Positions 6,751 to 14,092 of a DNA stretch of 21,863 nucleotides are shown in pieces. Source of the stretch: Firmicutes bacterium UBA3930 (GTDB taxonomy: Bacteria > Bacillota > Clostridia > Caldicoprobacterales > Caldicoprobacteraceae); contig DGEI01000032.1 of the NCBI GenBank assembly GCA_002385885.1, positions 1 to 21,863 on the forward strand, in the 5' to 3' direction. The position numbers and the translations under genes were made by a program. The notes beneath the pieces are model-generated. The model did not search any database, was not told where the DNA came from, and worked only from the letters and a program-made list of their open reading frames with translations. The first letter of the stretch is position 1. Every line of letters begins with the position of its first letter.

Positions 6751-7932
6751 CTATTCCCTTATGCCCAAGTAATTGAATGTTGATTTTACCTGGCCGGTTC
6801 TGGCAATATCTATAAGATCCTGATACACAAGTTTGATTTCATCAGCACGGACATCCCGGCCGCCCAAACCATATATATAGTTAATGGCCTTTGTGTCTTT
6901 TGCATAATCAAACATGGCACTTCTTATCTCTGCAAACAATGGGCCTCCGGCAGTTGAGAAACTTTCAGCCTTGTCCATAACAGCTACTGCCTTCAATCCT
7001 GACAGAGCTTTTCCTATCTCCTCAAAGGGGAATGGCCTGAACACTCTCGGTTTGATCAAACCGGCTTTTATACCTTGATCCCGCAGTTCATTAACGACAG
7101 TTTTTGCAGTTCCTGCAGTGGAATTCAGTACAACTACGGCCACTTCAGCGTCATCCATACGGTATTCCTCAAAGAAACCGTATTTCCTGCCGGTCAGCTT
7201 TTCAAACTCCTGTGCAACCTCCATAATTACCTTTTTTGCATTTTGCATACATTCGGCTTGTGCTCTCTTATGTTCAAAATAGAAAGCAGGCATATCCAAC
7301 GGCCCTAAAGCAATTGGATTATCCTTGTTCAAAAGATGGTATCCCGGTTTATATTCACCGACAAATGCTTTTACTTTTTCATCCTCAATAAGCTCGATAT
7401 TCTCAACAGCATGGCTGGTGATAAAACCATCAAAACATACCATTACAGGCAGCTGTACATCCTTGTGTTCCGCAATTCGAACGGCCTGAATCAGGTTGTC
7501 GTAAGCTTCCTGATTGTCCTCGCAGTACAGCTGAATCCAGCCCGAATCTCTTGCTCCCATACTATCGCTGTGATCGTTATGGATATTGATAGGGCCGGAC
7601 AAAGCGCGGTTTATAACAGACATAACTATAGGCAAATGCAGCGAAGCAGCAATATAAAGCATTTCCCACATCAACGCCAAACCCTGAGAAGAAGTAGCAG
7701 TCATGGTTCTGGCGCCGGCAGCTTCCGCCCCAATACAGGCACTCATAGCACTGTGCTCAGATTCAACAGCTACAAACTCGGTGTGCACCTGGCCGTTGGC
7801 AACAAACTGAGAAAAATACTGAGGCACCTCGGTAGATGGGGTTATAGGAAAGGCTGCAACAACATCGGGATCTATCTGCCGCATCGCTATAGCTACAGCT
7901 TCATTTCCACTCAATTTATCCTTGATAGCCAT
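6751..7932 (-). CDS. porA: Pyruvate:ferredoxin oxidoreductase, alpha subunit
   Basis: The 393-aa alpha subunit supplies the pyrimidine-binding half of the ThDP site and the 2-oxoacid pocket. Recognisable blocks are AAFPITPSTEV near the N-terminus, VESEHSAMSACIGAEAAGAR, SSQGLALMWEML, NRALSGPINIHNDHSD and the C-terminal YGLGGRD. The NRALS-PINI-NDHSD block is the form I know from pyruvate-specific PorA. GGGAG stands 7 nt before the ATG. The gene lies 20 nt after porD and 12 nt before porB, so all four subunits are made from one transcript. The length is normal for the family. Confidence 0.95.
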   Translation of the reverse strand: MAIKDKLSGNEAVAIAMRQIDPDVVAAFPITPSTEVPQYFSQFVANGQVHTEFVAVESEHSAMSACIGAEAAGARTMTATSSQGLALMWEMLYIAASLHLPIVMSVINRALSGPINIHNDHSDSMGARDSGWIQLYCEDNQEAYDNLIQAVRIAEHKDVQLPVMVCFDGFITSHAVENIELIEDEKVKAFVGEYKPGYHLLNKDNPIALGPLDMPAFYFEHKRAQAECMQNAKKVIMEVAQEFEKLTGRKYGFFEEYRMDDAEVAVVVLNSTAGTAKTVVNELRDQGIKAGLIKPRVFRPFPFEEIGKALSGLKAVAVMDKAESFSTAGGPLFAEIRSAMFDYAKDTKAINYIYGLGGRDVRADEIKLVYQDLIDIARTGQVKSTFNYLGIRE

Positions 7933-7952
7933 TCTTTATCTCCCTCCCTCAT

Positions 7953-8258
7953 TTAACCTTCCTCTACAAAATCAATGGCCTTAAAGGGACAAACTTCCAC
8001 GCAAATCCCGCAGCCTTTGCAGTGATCAAAATCAAAATCTTTTCTCTTTCCGTTTTCAACCGGAATAGCCGTGTCGGGGCATACAGGCCAGCAAAGCATA
8101 CACTGCTTGCATTTTTCTTCCAACCATACAGGTTTCATTGAGCGCCAGTCGCCGGTCCTAAAGTCCTCAGCATTCCCGGCATCCAATATGCAGCCACCCT
8201 TGGGCATCTCTTTCCAGGTATTTTCCTCGGTTATATTCATCTTTCTCTCTTTGTTCAC
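7953..8258 (-). CDS. porD: Pyruvate:ferredoxin oxidoreductase, delta (2x[4Fe-4S]) subunit
   Basis: The 101-aa ferredoxin-like subunit relays electrons from the ThDP site to external ferredoxin. Two clusters are plain: C50-x2-C53-x2-C56-x3-C60-P and C80-x2-C83-x2-C86-x3-C90-P. The N-terminal 45 residues (TWKEMPKGGC and a DWRSMKPVW block) are typical PorD. The start is GTG at 8258, which overlaps the porG TGA in a GTGA tetranucleotide with AGGAGG 10 nt upstream, giving translational coupling. An internal ATG at codon 7 has no comparable ribosome site. Confidence 0.95.
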   Translation of the reverse strand: MNKERKMNITEENTWKEMPKGGCILDAGNAEDFRTGDWRSMKPVWLEEKCKQCMLCWPVCPDTAIPVENGKRKDFDFDHCKGCGICVEVCPFKAIDFVEEG

Positions 8259-8833
8259 AGCCCCTTCACCTCCTGCATGGCCCTTTTAAGAGCCCTCATA
8301 TTTCCTTCTATAACCTGGGGTTTAGTAGCAAACTTATGATGGAATGACTTCTCCATAGCATCTACAAAAATATCTTCATCCATCAAATTGGTAACCTTAA
8401 CTATAGCTCCCAACATAGGCACATTGGGGAAATAGCGCCCCAGCTCCTCAACGGATATGGTTCGCGCATCAACAGTGTAGATCTTTCCTTCATAGCCCTT
8501 CAAAAGCGGTCTGAGTTCTTCGGGATCCTTCGGTGAATTTATAACTACTGCACCACCCTCTTTTAAACCAGCAAGCACATCCACCGATGTGATGAGAGTT
8601 TCATCAACCACAACAACATAATCGGGTTCATATATGTTGGAATGAATGGTGATCTTCTCATCGCTGATTCGGTTATAAGCTGTGATGGGCGCACCCATAC
8701 GCTCTGGACCGTATTCCGGGAATCCCTGAATAAATTTTCCAGTGTCAAAAGCAGCTTCGGCAAGCAGTAACGATGCAGTTTTTGCACCCTGTCCTCCCCT
8801 GCCGTGCCAGCGGATTTCAACCATCTTGCCCAT
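8255..8833 (-). CDS. porG: Pyruvate:ferredoxin oxidoreductase, gamma subunit
   Basis: The 192-aa gamma subunit begins with the family signature EIRWHGRGGQGAKTAS and continues with a GFPEYGPERMGAPI block, both diagnostic for POR/KOR gamma chains, which contribute to CoA binding. It is the first gene of the operon. GGGAGG lies 11 nt before the ATG at 8833; the ATG three codons later would be 20 nt away and is less likely. Its 3' end overlaps porD by 4 nt. Transcription probably starts near 9008, giving a long leader. Confidence 0.95.
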   Translation of the reverse strand: MGKMVEIRWHGRGGQGAKTASLLLAEAAFDTGKFIQGFPEYGPERMGAPITAYNRISDEKITIHSNIYEPDYVVVVDETLITSVDVLAGLKEGGAVVINSPKDPEELRPLLKGYEGKIYTVDARTISVEELGRYFPNVPMLGAIVKVTNLMDEDIFVDAMEKSFHHKFATKPQVIEGNMRALKRAMQEVKGL

Positions 8834-8923
8834 ATAAAAGATTTCCTCCCTTCGTTTTACAAATATTTAGTTTATACAAATTGCGGTCTCTGTATTAGTA
8901 CAAATTCCTATACGGAATATTGT

Positions 8924-9023
8924 ATTATAACAGGTATATAGGTGTTACTATAACAGTTATGGAAAAATCCACTATTATAAAGTCATCCCGCATATGTAAC
9001 ACCAACCAAGCACATTATAACAG
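8924..9023 (-). repeat. Three copies of a CTGTTATA(A/G)T 10-mer in the por promoter/leader
   Basis: On the minus strand the copies are CTGTTATAAT (9014-9023), CTGTTATAGT (8947-8956) and CTGTTATAAT (8924-8933). The first includes the -10 box. The middle copy forms half of the palindrome TGTTA-CTA-TAACA (8943-8955). They may be regulator sites or alternative -10 elements. Confidence 0.5.
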
Positions 9024-9042
9024 ATGGCTTTTTTACTGTCAA
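9014..9042 (-). promoter_or_regulatory. Sigma-A promoter of the por operon
   Basis: Perfect consensus on the minus strand: TTGACA (9037-9042), 17-nt spacer, TATAAT (9014-9019). A strong promoter fits a central-metabolism operon. Confidence 0.88.
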
Positions 9043-9200
9043 TGAATTAATGCCTTCCATCACAGCTGCACATAATCCCTGCAAAAATAAACAACATGTC
9101 CATCCCCTTGTATTGTACTATAAGCAGACAGACATGTCATCATTATTCTGCATTAATTTTTATGATTTTACATCCATGCTAAAAACCCATAGCAATAACA

Positions 9201-9230
9201 AATATAAAAAGGGGATAACCGCATCCCCTT
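9201..9230 (-). terminator. Terminator downstream of bofA
   Basis: The 8-bp stem AAGGGGAT/ATCCCCTT (9209-9216 with 9223-9230) has a 6-nt loop. On the minus strand it runs into TTTTTATATTT. It closes the bofA transcript and insulates the por promoter. Confidence 0.8.
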
Positions 9231-9327
9231 GAGTTTTCCGTCACCAAACCTTTTCTCTCATATTCATATATGTCATTTTTGTTAATTCACTTTATTTGTA
9301 ATTTTTTAACCATTATATTTGCATGTT

Positions 9328-9648
9328 TTACAGCAGTATAAATTGCAAAAGCAAAATGAGAATGAGCCCGGGAATCCCCAAAAAACCAACTATTAAGGCC
9401 GTCACGGGGTTGATTGCTACCTTAATCCCAAATAACCCTCCCACCAGATTTAACAACCAGAGTATAATGCCGCCGATAATCGCATTATATATGAACTTTA
9501 AAATAATTCGAAGAGGTACCAGCAGGAGCCATCCTACAACATATAATAGCACTAACCCTAAAGCATATGCCAATACCACATCCCACGGAATCGTACCAGC
9601 CACAGCAATCACATCCTGCAATAATTTAGCTTTTAATTTCCGGTACAA
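9328..9648 (-). CDS. bofA: BofA-family inhibitor of pro-sigma-K processing
   Basis: The product is a 106-aa integral membrane protein with two or three hydrophobic segments and the BofA hallmark NPVTALIVGFLGIPG (80-94). In Bacillus, BofA holds the SpoIVFB protease inactive in the mother cell's outer forespore membrane, delaying sigma-K activation. The protein is somewhat longer than the usual size of about 87 aa. The frame opens at TTG 9648 with only a weak AGAG site 6-8 nt upstream. A later start cannot be excluded, but no in-frame ATG precedes the first hydrophobic segment. A possible sigma-E-type promoter lies just upstream (9667-9695). The DUF2508 gene is upstream, as in the conserved recR-yaaL-bofA order, though recR itself is absent here. 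Confidence 0.85.
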   Translation of the reverse strand: MYRKLKAKLLQDVIAVAGTIPWDVVLAYALGLVLLYVVGWLLLVPLRIILKFIYNAIIGGIILWLLNLVGGLFGIKVAINPVTALIVGFLGIPGLILILLLQFILL

Positions 9649-9666
9649 GTGTTATCTCTATATTCT

Positions 9667-9695
9667 ATAATATGGCGCTGGCCCGAGTTTTATGA
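9667..9695 (-). promoter_or_regulatory. Possible sigma-E-type sporulation promoter of bofA
   Basis: On the minus strand TCATAAA (9689-9695) is 14 nt from CATATTAT (9667-9674), close to the sigma-E pattern (ATA-rich -35, about 14 nt, CATA-rich -10). It would start transcription about 12 nt before the TTG codon. Confidence 0.4.
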
Positions 9696-9791
9696 CATTT
9701 AAACCCTTACCGGTACCTCCATTGCATGCCGCTGATCGAAAAGCTCAAATCCTGCATCATACTTTTGATATTACACTTTTTTCCCGCTTAT

Positions 9792-10058
9792 TTACTCACT
9801 ATAATAATACAAATTGTTTATTGCCTCGATTCCATTCATTTTTGCCTGTTTGAGCATGTACATGTATTTCTTTTTTGCAGCCTCCAGATTATAAATGGCG
9901 TAATCAACCAGCTCAGGATCGCTGACATTATTAAAAAGGTTTTGAGCATTTACCCATTCATCATGAGCATTTTTTACGTCCATAAGTATGTCATAACCGG
10001 CGCTGTATTCCTCACTGTCCTGGTGATTATACGGGAAATCCGGTATTCGAAACCTCAT
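9792..10058 (-). CDS. yaaL: YaaL-like DUF2508 protein
   Basis: The 88-aa protein of unknown function matches the DUF2508/YaaL pattern. It has an acidic N-terminus and then a helical stretch with AHDEWVNAQNLFNNVSDPEL, AIYNLEAAKKKYMYMLKQAK and a final GIEAIN. YaaL genes usually stand between recR and bofA in Bacillota, and bofA follows here after 143 nt. The ATG at 10058 has GGAGGGG about 6 nt upstream. The frame continues 9 codons further to 10085 but without a ribosome site. Unlike the usual locus, the gene upstream is a rubrerythrin, separated by a strong terminator. Confidence 0.85.
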   Translation of the reverse strand: MRFRIPDFPYNHQDSEEYSAGYDILMDVKNAHDEWVNAQNLFNNVSDPELVDYAIYNLEAAKKKYMYMLKQAKMNGIEAINNLYYYSE

Positions 10059-10201
10059 AATATCCCCTCCACAGGTATTTAACATATCTATAGTATTACC
10101 ATCTTTTTCATTGTTATAGCATGGCTGTCCAATTTTTTAAGAAAGGTTTCATAAACCGGTCTGCCAGGACTTCAGAATGGGCAGTAATTTATCCAGTACA
10201 C

Positions 10202-10236
10202 AAAAAAATAAAGGGATAAAATTTATCCCTTTATTT
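10202..10236 (-). terminator. Terminator of the dfx-rbr operon
   Basis: A perfect 15-bp inverted repeat, AAATAAAGGGATAAA (10206-10220) with its complement (10222-10236), is followed on the minus strand by TTTTTTT. It lies 37 nt after the rubrerythrin stop codon. The shorter TTTATTT on the plus strand allows weak activity the other way. Confidence 0.9.
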
Positions 10237-10273
10237 CAACCAAATTAAAATCACATTATCTGATTTGCAATTA

Positions 10274-10861
10274 TTAATATGGCTCGGTAAGGACTTCAAA
10301 ATGTGCCTGAGGATGTGCGCAAGCCGGGCAAAGGTTAGGTGCGCTGTCTCCCTCGTGAATATATCCGCAATTGCCGCACTTCCACTTAATTACTGTATCT
10401 TTCTTGAACACTTTGTCGTTTTCAATGTTATCCAACAGTTTTCTGTATCTCTCCTCATGGAATTTCTCGCCTACAGAAACTCTTCTGAATACTTCGGCTA
10501 TTTGAGGGAATCCTTCTTCATCCGCCACCCTTGCAAACTCAGGATACAGGGATGACCATTCTTCGTTTTCACCTTGAGCAGCAGCAAGCAGATTGGCCTT
10601 AGTATCTCCTAAGGCAACAGGATAGGATGCATTGTTTATTTCTACCATTTCGCCATTAAGGCTCTCGTTCAAAAACTTAAAGAATCGTTTTGCATGTTCC
10701 TTCTCATGGTCGGCCGTCTCCAGAAAGATATTGGAAATCTGTACATAGCCCTCCTTTCTGGCTACCGAAGCATAGTAGGTATACCGGTTCCTTGCCTGTG
10801 ACTCACCGGCAAATGCTTTAAGTAAATTTTCAGCAGTTTTCGTCCCTTTTAATGACTTCAC
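10274..10861 (-). CDS. rbr: Rubrerythrin
   Basis: This 195-aa cytoplasmic NADH-linked peroxidase reduces hydrogen peroxide to water in anaerobes. The N-terminal ferritin-like di-iron domain shows E20, E53-x2-H56, E98, E101 and E132-x2-H135. The C-terminal rubredoxin domain has C162-x2-C165 and C178-x2-C181. The start is GTG at 10861 with AAGGAGG 9-10 nt upstream. It lies 42 nt after desulfoferrodoxin and ends at a strong terminator, so the two form one oxygen-defence operon: superoxide is reduced to peroxide, which rubrerythrin removes. Confidence 0.96.
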   Translation of the reverse strand: MKSLKGTKTAENLLKAFAGESQARNRYTYYASVARKEGYVQISNIFLETADHEKEHAKRFFKFLNESLNGEMVEINNASYPVALGDTKANLLAAAQGENEEWSSLYPEFARVADEEGFPQIAEVFRRVSVGEKFHEERYRKLLDNIENDKVFKKDTVIKWKCGNCGYIHEGDSAPNLCPACAHPQAHFEVLTEPY

Positions 10862-10903
10862 GTCTACATCTCCTCCTTAAATTTACTTTATCAACATTAT
10901 AAA

Positions 10904-11284
10904 TTATTTTACTTCTGCTTTCCACAAACCATGCAAATTGCAGTATTCATAAACATCTGCTTCCCCTACGTCGTCAAAAACGGCCTTCGGCTCTTCGCCC
11001 GGGGCAAGGTAAACCCTCTCAACGGTCTTATCGGTTACCAAAGCAATCCATTCGATATAGTGCTCGGGTACCATGGGATGCACTGTTGAGCCGATTTGAA
11101 CATACAGCTTGCCATCTTTTCTTGTTACATATGGAACATGCTTTTCAACTGCCGCATCTACGGTGTTGGCCTTGAGTTCGGTCATCGGCTGGTCACAGCA
11201 TACAAGCTCTCCTCCACCGTTGTTTATTAGCTCCACAAGATTCCCACAAACATCACATTGATAAAAAGCCACCTGATTCCTCAT
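10904..11284 (-). CDS. dfx: Desulfoferrodoxin (superoxide reductase)
   Basis: The 126-aa protein reduces superoxide to peroxide without making oxygen. The N-terminal desulforedoxin-type centre I has C10, C13, C29 and C30. Centre II, the catalytic Fe site, has E47-K48-H49, H69, H75, C115 and H118 in the CNLHG motif. It is therefore the two-centre class. GGAGG lies 6-8 nt before the ATG. It is first in the operon with rubrerythrin. A TATAAA sits about 50 nt upstream but I saw no convincing -35. Confidence 0.96.
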   Translation of the reverse strand: MRNQVAFYQCDVCGNLVELINNGGGELVCCDQPMTELKANTVDAAVEKHVPYVTRKDGKLYVQIGSTVHPMVPEHYIEWIALVTDKTVERVYLAPGEEPKAVFDDVGEADVYEYCNLHGLWKAEVK

Positions 11285-11419
11285 ATTATTCCTCCCCTTT
11301 CAAAAACACTTTATTACTACCACTATTTATACCCCGGCTCAATGTCGTAAAAACAGGTTTTACACTTTAATAAATCTGTCTTTTCTGTGAAGGGCTGGCT
11401 CTTTATCAGGTTTTCACAA

Positions 11420-11458
11420 TGACAAAACAAGCAGCGCTATACGTACCTGCTATTTGTT
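11420..11458 (-). terminator. Probable terminator after the GT8 gene
   Basis: The minus-strand stem AACAA(AT)AGCAG (11447-11458) pairs with CTGCTTGTT (11426-11434) through a 2-nt bulge and is followed by TTGTC. The tail is only moderately T-rich. Confidence 0.45.
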
Positions 11459-11486
11459 GCTCCGCATCATTATGATAATCCGGTGT

Positions 11487-12350
11487 CTAGGCCAGATATT
11501 GATCTGCATCAATATCGCCTATATATGAATCGTCCTTTTTAGGCGCCTCGTCCATCTGGACCATCTTCTGGTAATATTTATACAAAACACCAAAACGATA
11601 CTTATAGTTAGGATGCCATGGTTTCTGTTTACCACAGAAATGCAGAATCACGGTATTATAAATTACATAATCCATATTTACCCGGCCCTTGGACGCAATA
11701 AGGTATGAACGATACCGCCGGGCATCGTAATTATACAGATACTCATCCAGGGGTTTAATCTTGTTCCAGAAAAGCCCATTGAGGACATCCTGATCAGGTA
11801 ATATCAGTTCGTTGGCATGTTCCCGGATATAACCAAGTATATGCGAGATATCCACTTCTTTCCTGAGAAGTGCCGCATTAATAAGCATGACACCTGAGTT
11901 ATAGTACTTGTTTGAATCGATCTTTAAGCGAATCTTGTTTATGTAATCAATCACCGGTTTCGTATGGGCGGCAGCGGCGAAATAATACTTATCCAGCTCT
12001 ATATTATACAAACGTTCGACAGGATTTATAACAAGTATATCCGGGTCAAGATACAATACCTTATCAACGTGATCCGGCAGATAAATATGGGCAATCAGAC
12101 GGTAGTACATTTCTTTGGAATAATAAGAATGAACAGGCGCTTCCAAAAAGGTGTTTTTATTAATACGTATCGGATATAAAGTGTGTCCAAAACTACGTAT
12201 ATATACCGAAAGCTGATTAAGCTGCGTATCTTTGATATCGGAGTGCATCAAATAGATATTAACGTTCTCGGAACAATTGTCAAATAACGAGCGGAGCATA
12301 ACTTTAAGAGGGGAGATATAAGCAGCATTCAAAGTAACAAGTACATTCAT
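11487..12350 (-). CDS. Family 8 glycosyltransferase
   Basis: The 287-aa GT-A fold enzyme is like LgtC/RfaJ-type galactosyl- or glucosyltransferases. The metal-binding DxD motif is LDPDILV with D102 and D104. Other GT8 marks are the N-terminal NVLVTLNAAY, KEMYYRLIAHIYLP, YYNSGVMLIN, LPDQDVLN and the C-terminal LHFCGKQKPW with the metal-ligand His. Donor sugar and acceptor are unknown. There is no signal peptide, so it probably works at the inner membrane face on a surface glycan. The start ATG at 12350 has AGGGGTG about 7 nt upstream; a TTG two codons earlier is less likely. It has its own promoter (12389-12417) and probable terminator, and no other glycan gene is adjacent. Confidence 0.9.
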   Translation of the reverse strand: MNVLVTLNAAYISPLKVMLRSLFDNCSENVNIYLMHSDIKDTQLNQLSVYIRSFGHTLYPIRINKNTFLEAPVHSYYSKEMYYRLIAHIYLPDHVDKVLYLDPDILVINPVERLYNIELDKYYFAAAAHTKPVIDYINKIRLKIDSNKYYNSGVMLINAALLRKEVDISHILGYIREHANELILPDQDVLNGLFWNKIKPLDEYLYNYDARRYRSYLIASKGRVNMDYVIYNTVILHFCGKQKPWHPNYKYRFGVLYKYYQKMVQMDEAPKKDDSYIGDIDADQYLA

Positions 12351-12388
12351 ACACAATCACCCCTTTCAGAAAACTCACTCTTATATAT

Positions 12389-12417
12389 ATTATAGTATTA
12401 TTTTTTTCTGTTTCCAA
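12389..12417 (-). promoter_or_regulatory. Promoter of the GT8 gene
   Basis: On the minus strand TTGGAA (12412-12417), a 17-nt A-rich spacer and a perfect TATAAT (12389-12394). Confidence 0.7.
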
Positions 12418-12547
12418 TACTTATATTAGTGGTTCTTTTTATGCTTCCTTTACATATCCTCTCCATTCAGCATATTTCTTTTGTAAACATAGGAATTACC
12501 TCTCCTCACACCGGCGTTAATAGTATTAATATTATTAAAGTTTCCTA

Positions 12548-12580
12548 ATTACTATAAATTATACCGGTTACCATAGTAAT
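12548..12580. repeat. Inverted repeat downstream of the MBL gene
   Basis: The 8-bp arms ATTACTAT and ATAGTAAT flank a 17-nt loop 27 nt past the stop of the hydrolase gene. There is no T-tract, so termination is doubtful. It may be a weak stem at the transcript end or a binding site. Confidence 0.35.
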
Positions 12581-12606
12581 CCCGGAAATACTGCCGATAA
12601 ATCGTT

Positions 12607-13431
12607 CTAAACATATACCTCGAACCCGTCGTAAGCAATTTGAAATTCATAGGGCCGGACCAGCTCTATCAACTGCTCGTGCAGCAAACCACCGTTGTGG
12701 GAAAAATGAGTTAGTATGAATTTGGTAGCATTATCGGCAGCCCCCGTTTTCGTCATCCGTTCCTTTATCTTTATATTATCAGGTATGCCCATATGATAAA
12801 TACCCTCCGGCTCCGGTCCTGTCGTACAGTCCAAACTCACCAGATCAAAGTAATATCCTTCAATGTATTCCCATGTTGCATCCGGGAATATACCGGTATC
12901 ATTCCCGTACAGCATACGTTTCCCATGTTTATCCTCAAATATGTAGATATAGCAGTCCTCATTTCTGTCATGGGACGCCAGCAGGGGCGTTATCCTTATA
13001 TCATCGGCAATGTACGTTTCAAAGGGAGGAATATAACGAAAACTCATATATTGTTTTAAATCGCTGTTACTGTTCAGAATCTCAGTCATGATTTCTCCAA
13101 CAGCCATATTTCCATATATGTTCAATATACTGTTATCCTCAAGATGAGCAAAGACGGGTTTTCGCAGCTTTAAATCATCGGTAAAAAAATGATCCTGATG
13201 GGAATGAGTAATAACCAGGTGTTTCAGCCTGCTAAAGTCAAGCCCGTAACTGATCACGTGAGAATAAGAATCAGGTGGAAAATCCACCATCATGCTGTCA
13301 TCAATTAAAACGCTTGAGCGGGTGCGTATATTTTTTCCTCCCCTGATCCTGGCTTTCCTGCAATGCTGACAGCCGCAAAATACTCCCGGCCAGCCCTCAG
13401 CTGCCCCGGTCCCAAGATACTTGACCTTCAT
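12607..13431 (-). CDS. PhnP-like metallo-beta-lactamase-fold hydrolase
   Basis: The 274-aa protein has the binuclear metal motif THSHQDH (H76, H78, D80, H81), a later ASHD, YGNDTG and a C-terminal LTHFSHNGG. A CGCQHC motif (C19, C21, C24) near the N-terminus matches the structural zinc site of PhnP-type cyclic-phosphate phosphodiesterases. It probably hydrolyses a phosphodiester, but there are no phn genes nearby and the substrate is unknown. GGAG lies 7 nt before the ATG. It follows msrC after 133 nt, a gap with no convincing promoter. Confidence 0.85.
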   Translation of the reverse strand: MKVKYLGTGAAEGWPGVFCGCQHCRKARIRGGKNIRTRSSVLIDDSMMVDFPPDSYSHVISYGLDFSRLKHLVITHSHQDHFFTDDLKLRKPVFAHLEDNSILNIYGNMAVGEIMTEILNSNSDLKQYMSFRYIPPFETYIADDIRITPLLASHDRNEDCYIYIFEDKHGKRMLYGNDTGIFPDATWEYIEGYYFDLVSLDCTTGPEPEGIYHMGIPDNIKIKERMTKTGAADNATKFILTHFSHNGGLLHEQLIELVRPYEFQIAYDGFEVYV

Positions 13432-13564
13432 ATCCTATCTCCTCCCGTTTAGTATAAGTTGTGCAATACCGTATATGCATATGCCTCAAAATATATGCCT
13501 TTTTATACATATATATTTATTTCCAGCAATGCAGCATTATCCTTCACCATCAAAACAGAACATC

Positions 13565-14068
13565 CTACTTAAATTCTTCGGGCCAATTTATGTGCCGGTT
13601 TAACATATCAATAAAATCTGTAAGGCCCCGGGCATCCTCATCATCAAACCTGGCCTTTGAAGGGCTGTCAATATCCAGAACCCCTATAAGCCTTTCTCCC
13701 TTAATAATTGGTATAACGATTTCCGACCTGGATGCGGCATCGCAGGCAATATGGCCCGGAAACAGGTCCACATCCTCTACTATTTGGATCTCCCGTGTTT
13801 GCGCGGCCGTTCCGCATACACCACGTCCCAGGGCTATACGCGTACATGCAGGCTTTCCCTGGAACGGGCCCAGTATCAGCTGTCCTTCCTTATACAGGTA
13901 AAACCCGGCCCAATTAATATCCTGAATCAGCAGATACAGCAATGAAGCAGCATTGCATAAACTGGCAAGCCAGTCAGGTTCTTCTTCAATCAGTTGGACA
14001 AGATACATATTTAGTTGTCTATAGAATTCCTTCCGGTCATGTGTTTCAATTATCTCTGCTGTAAACAA
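13565..14068 (-). CDS. msrC: Free methionine-(R)-sulfoxide reductase (GAF domain)
   Basis: The 167-aa single GAF-domain enzyme (YebR/fRMsr family) reduces free methionine-R-sulfoxide to methionine. The blocks NWAGFYL, GPFQGKPACTRI, GRGVCGTA, VEDVDLFPGHIACD and SEIVIP are characteristic. The three redox cysteines are C75, C85 and C109, matching Cys84/94/118 of the E. coli enzyme. The start is TTG at 14068, with AAAGGGGG about 8 nt upstream; no ATG is near. It lies 24 nt after the AviRa-type gene, so the two are cotranscribed. It fits an oxidative-repair role alongside dfx and rbr. Confidence 0.94.
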   Translation of the reverse strand: MFTAEIIETHDRKEFYRQLNMYLVQLIEEEPDWLASLCNAASLLYLLIQDINWAGFYLYKEGQLILGPFQGKPACTRIALGRGVCGTAAQTREIQIVEDVDLFPGHIACDAASRSEIVIPIIKGERLIGVLDIDSPSKARFDDEDARGLTDFIDMLNRHINWPEEFK

Positions 14069-14092
14069 TGCAAAAGCCCCCTTTGTTTCACC

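Larger units (their letters stand above)
8834..9327. other. Intergenic region between por operon and bofA, 494 nt
   Basis: No gene is supported here. It contains the por promoter (9014-9042), a leader of about 175 nt with three 10-mer repeats, a TGTTA-CTA-TAACA palindrome (8943-8955), an ATTCC-TATAC-GGAAT inverted repeat (8904-8918), and the bofA terminator (9201-9230). The segment 9045-9200 shows nothing recognisable. Confidence 0.6.

Noticed and set aside
7336..7956. 206-codon plus-strand frame opposite porA
   Set aside because: It lies fully antisense to a certain porA gene and its translation shows no family features.
8943..8955. Rex operator upstream of por
   Set aside because: The arms TGTTA/TAACA are 3 nt apart, whereas the Rex consensus needs a longer spacing.
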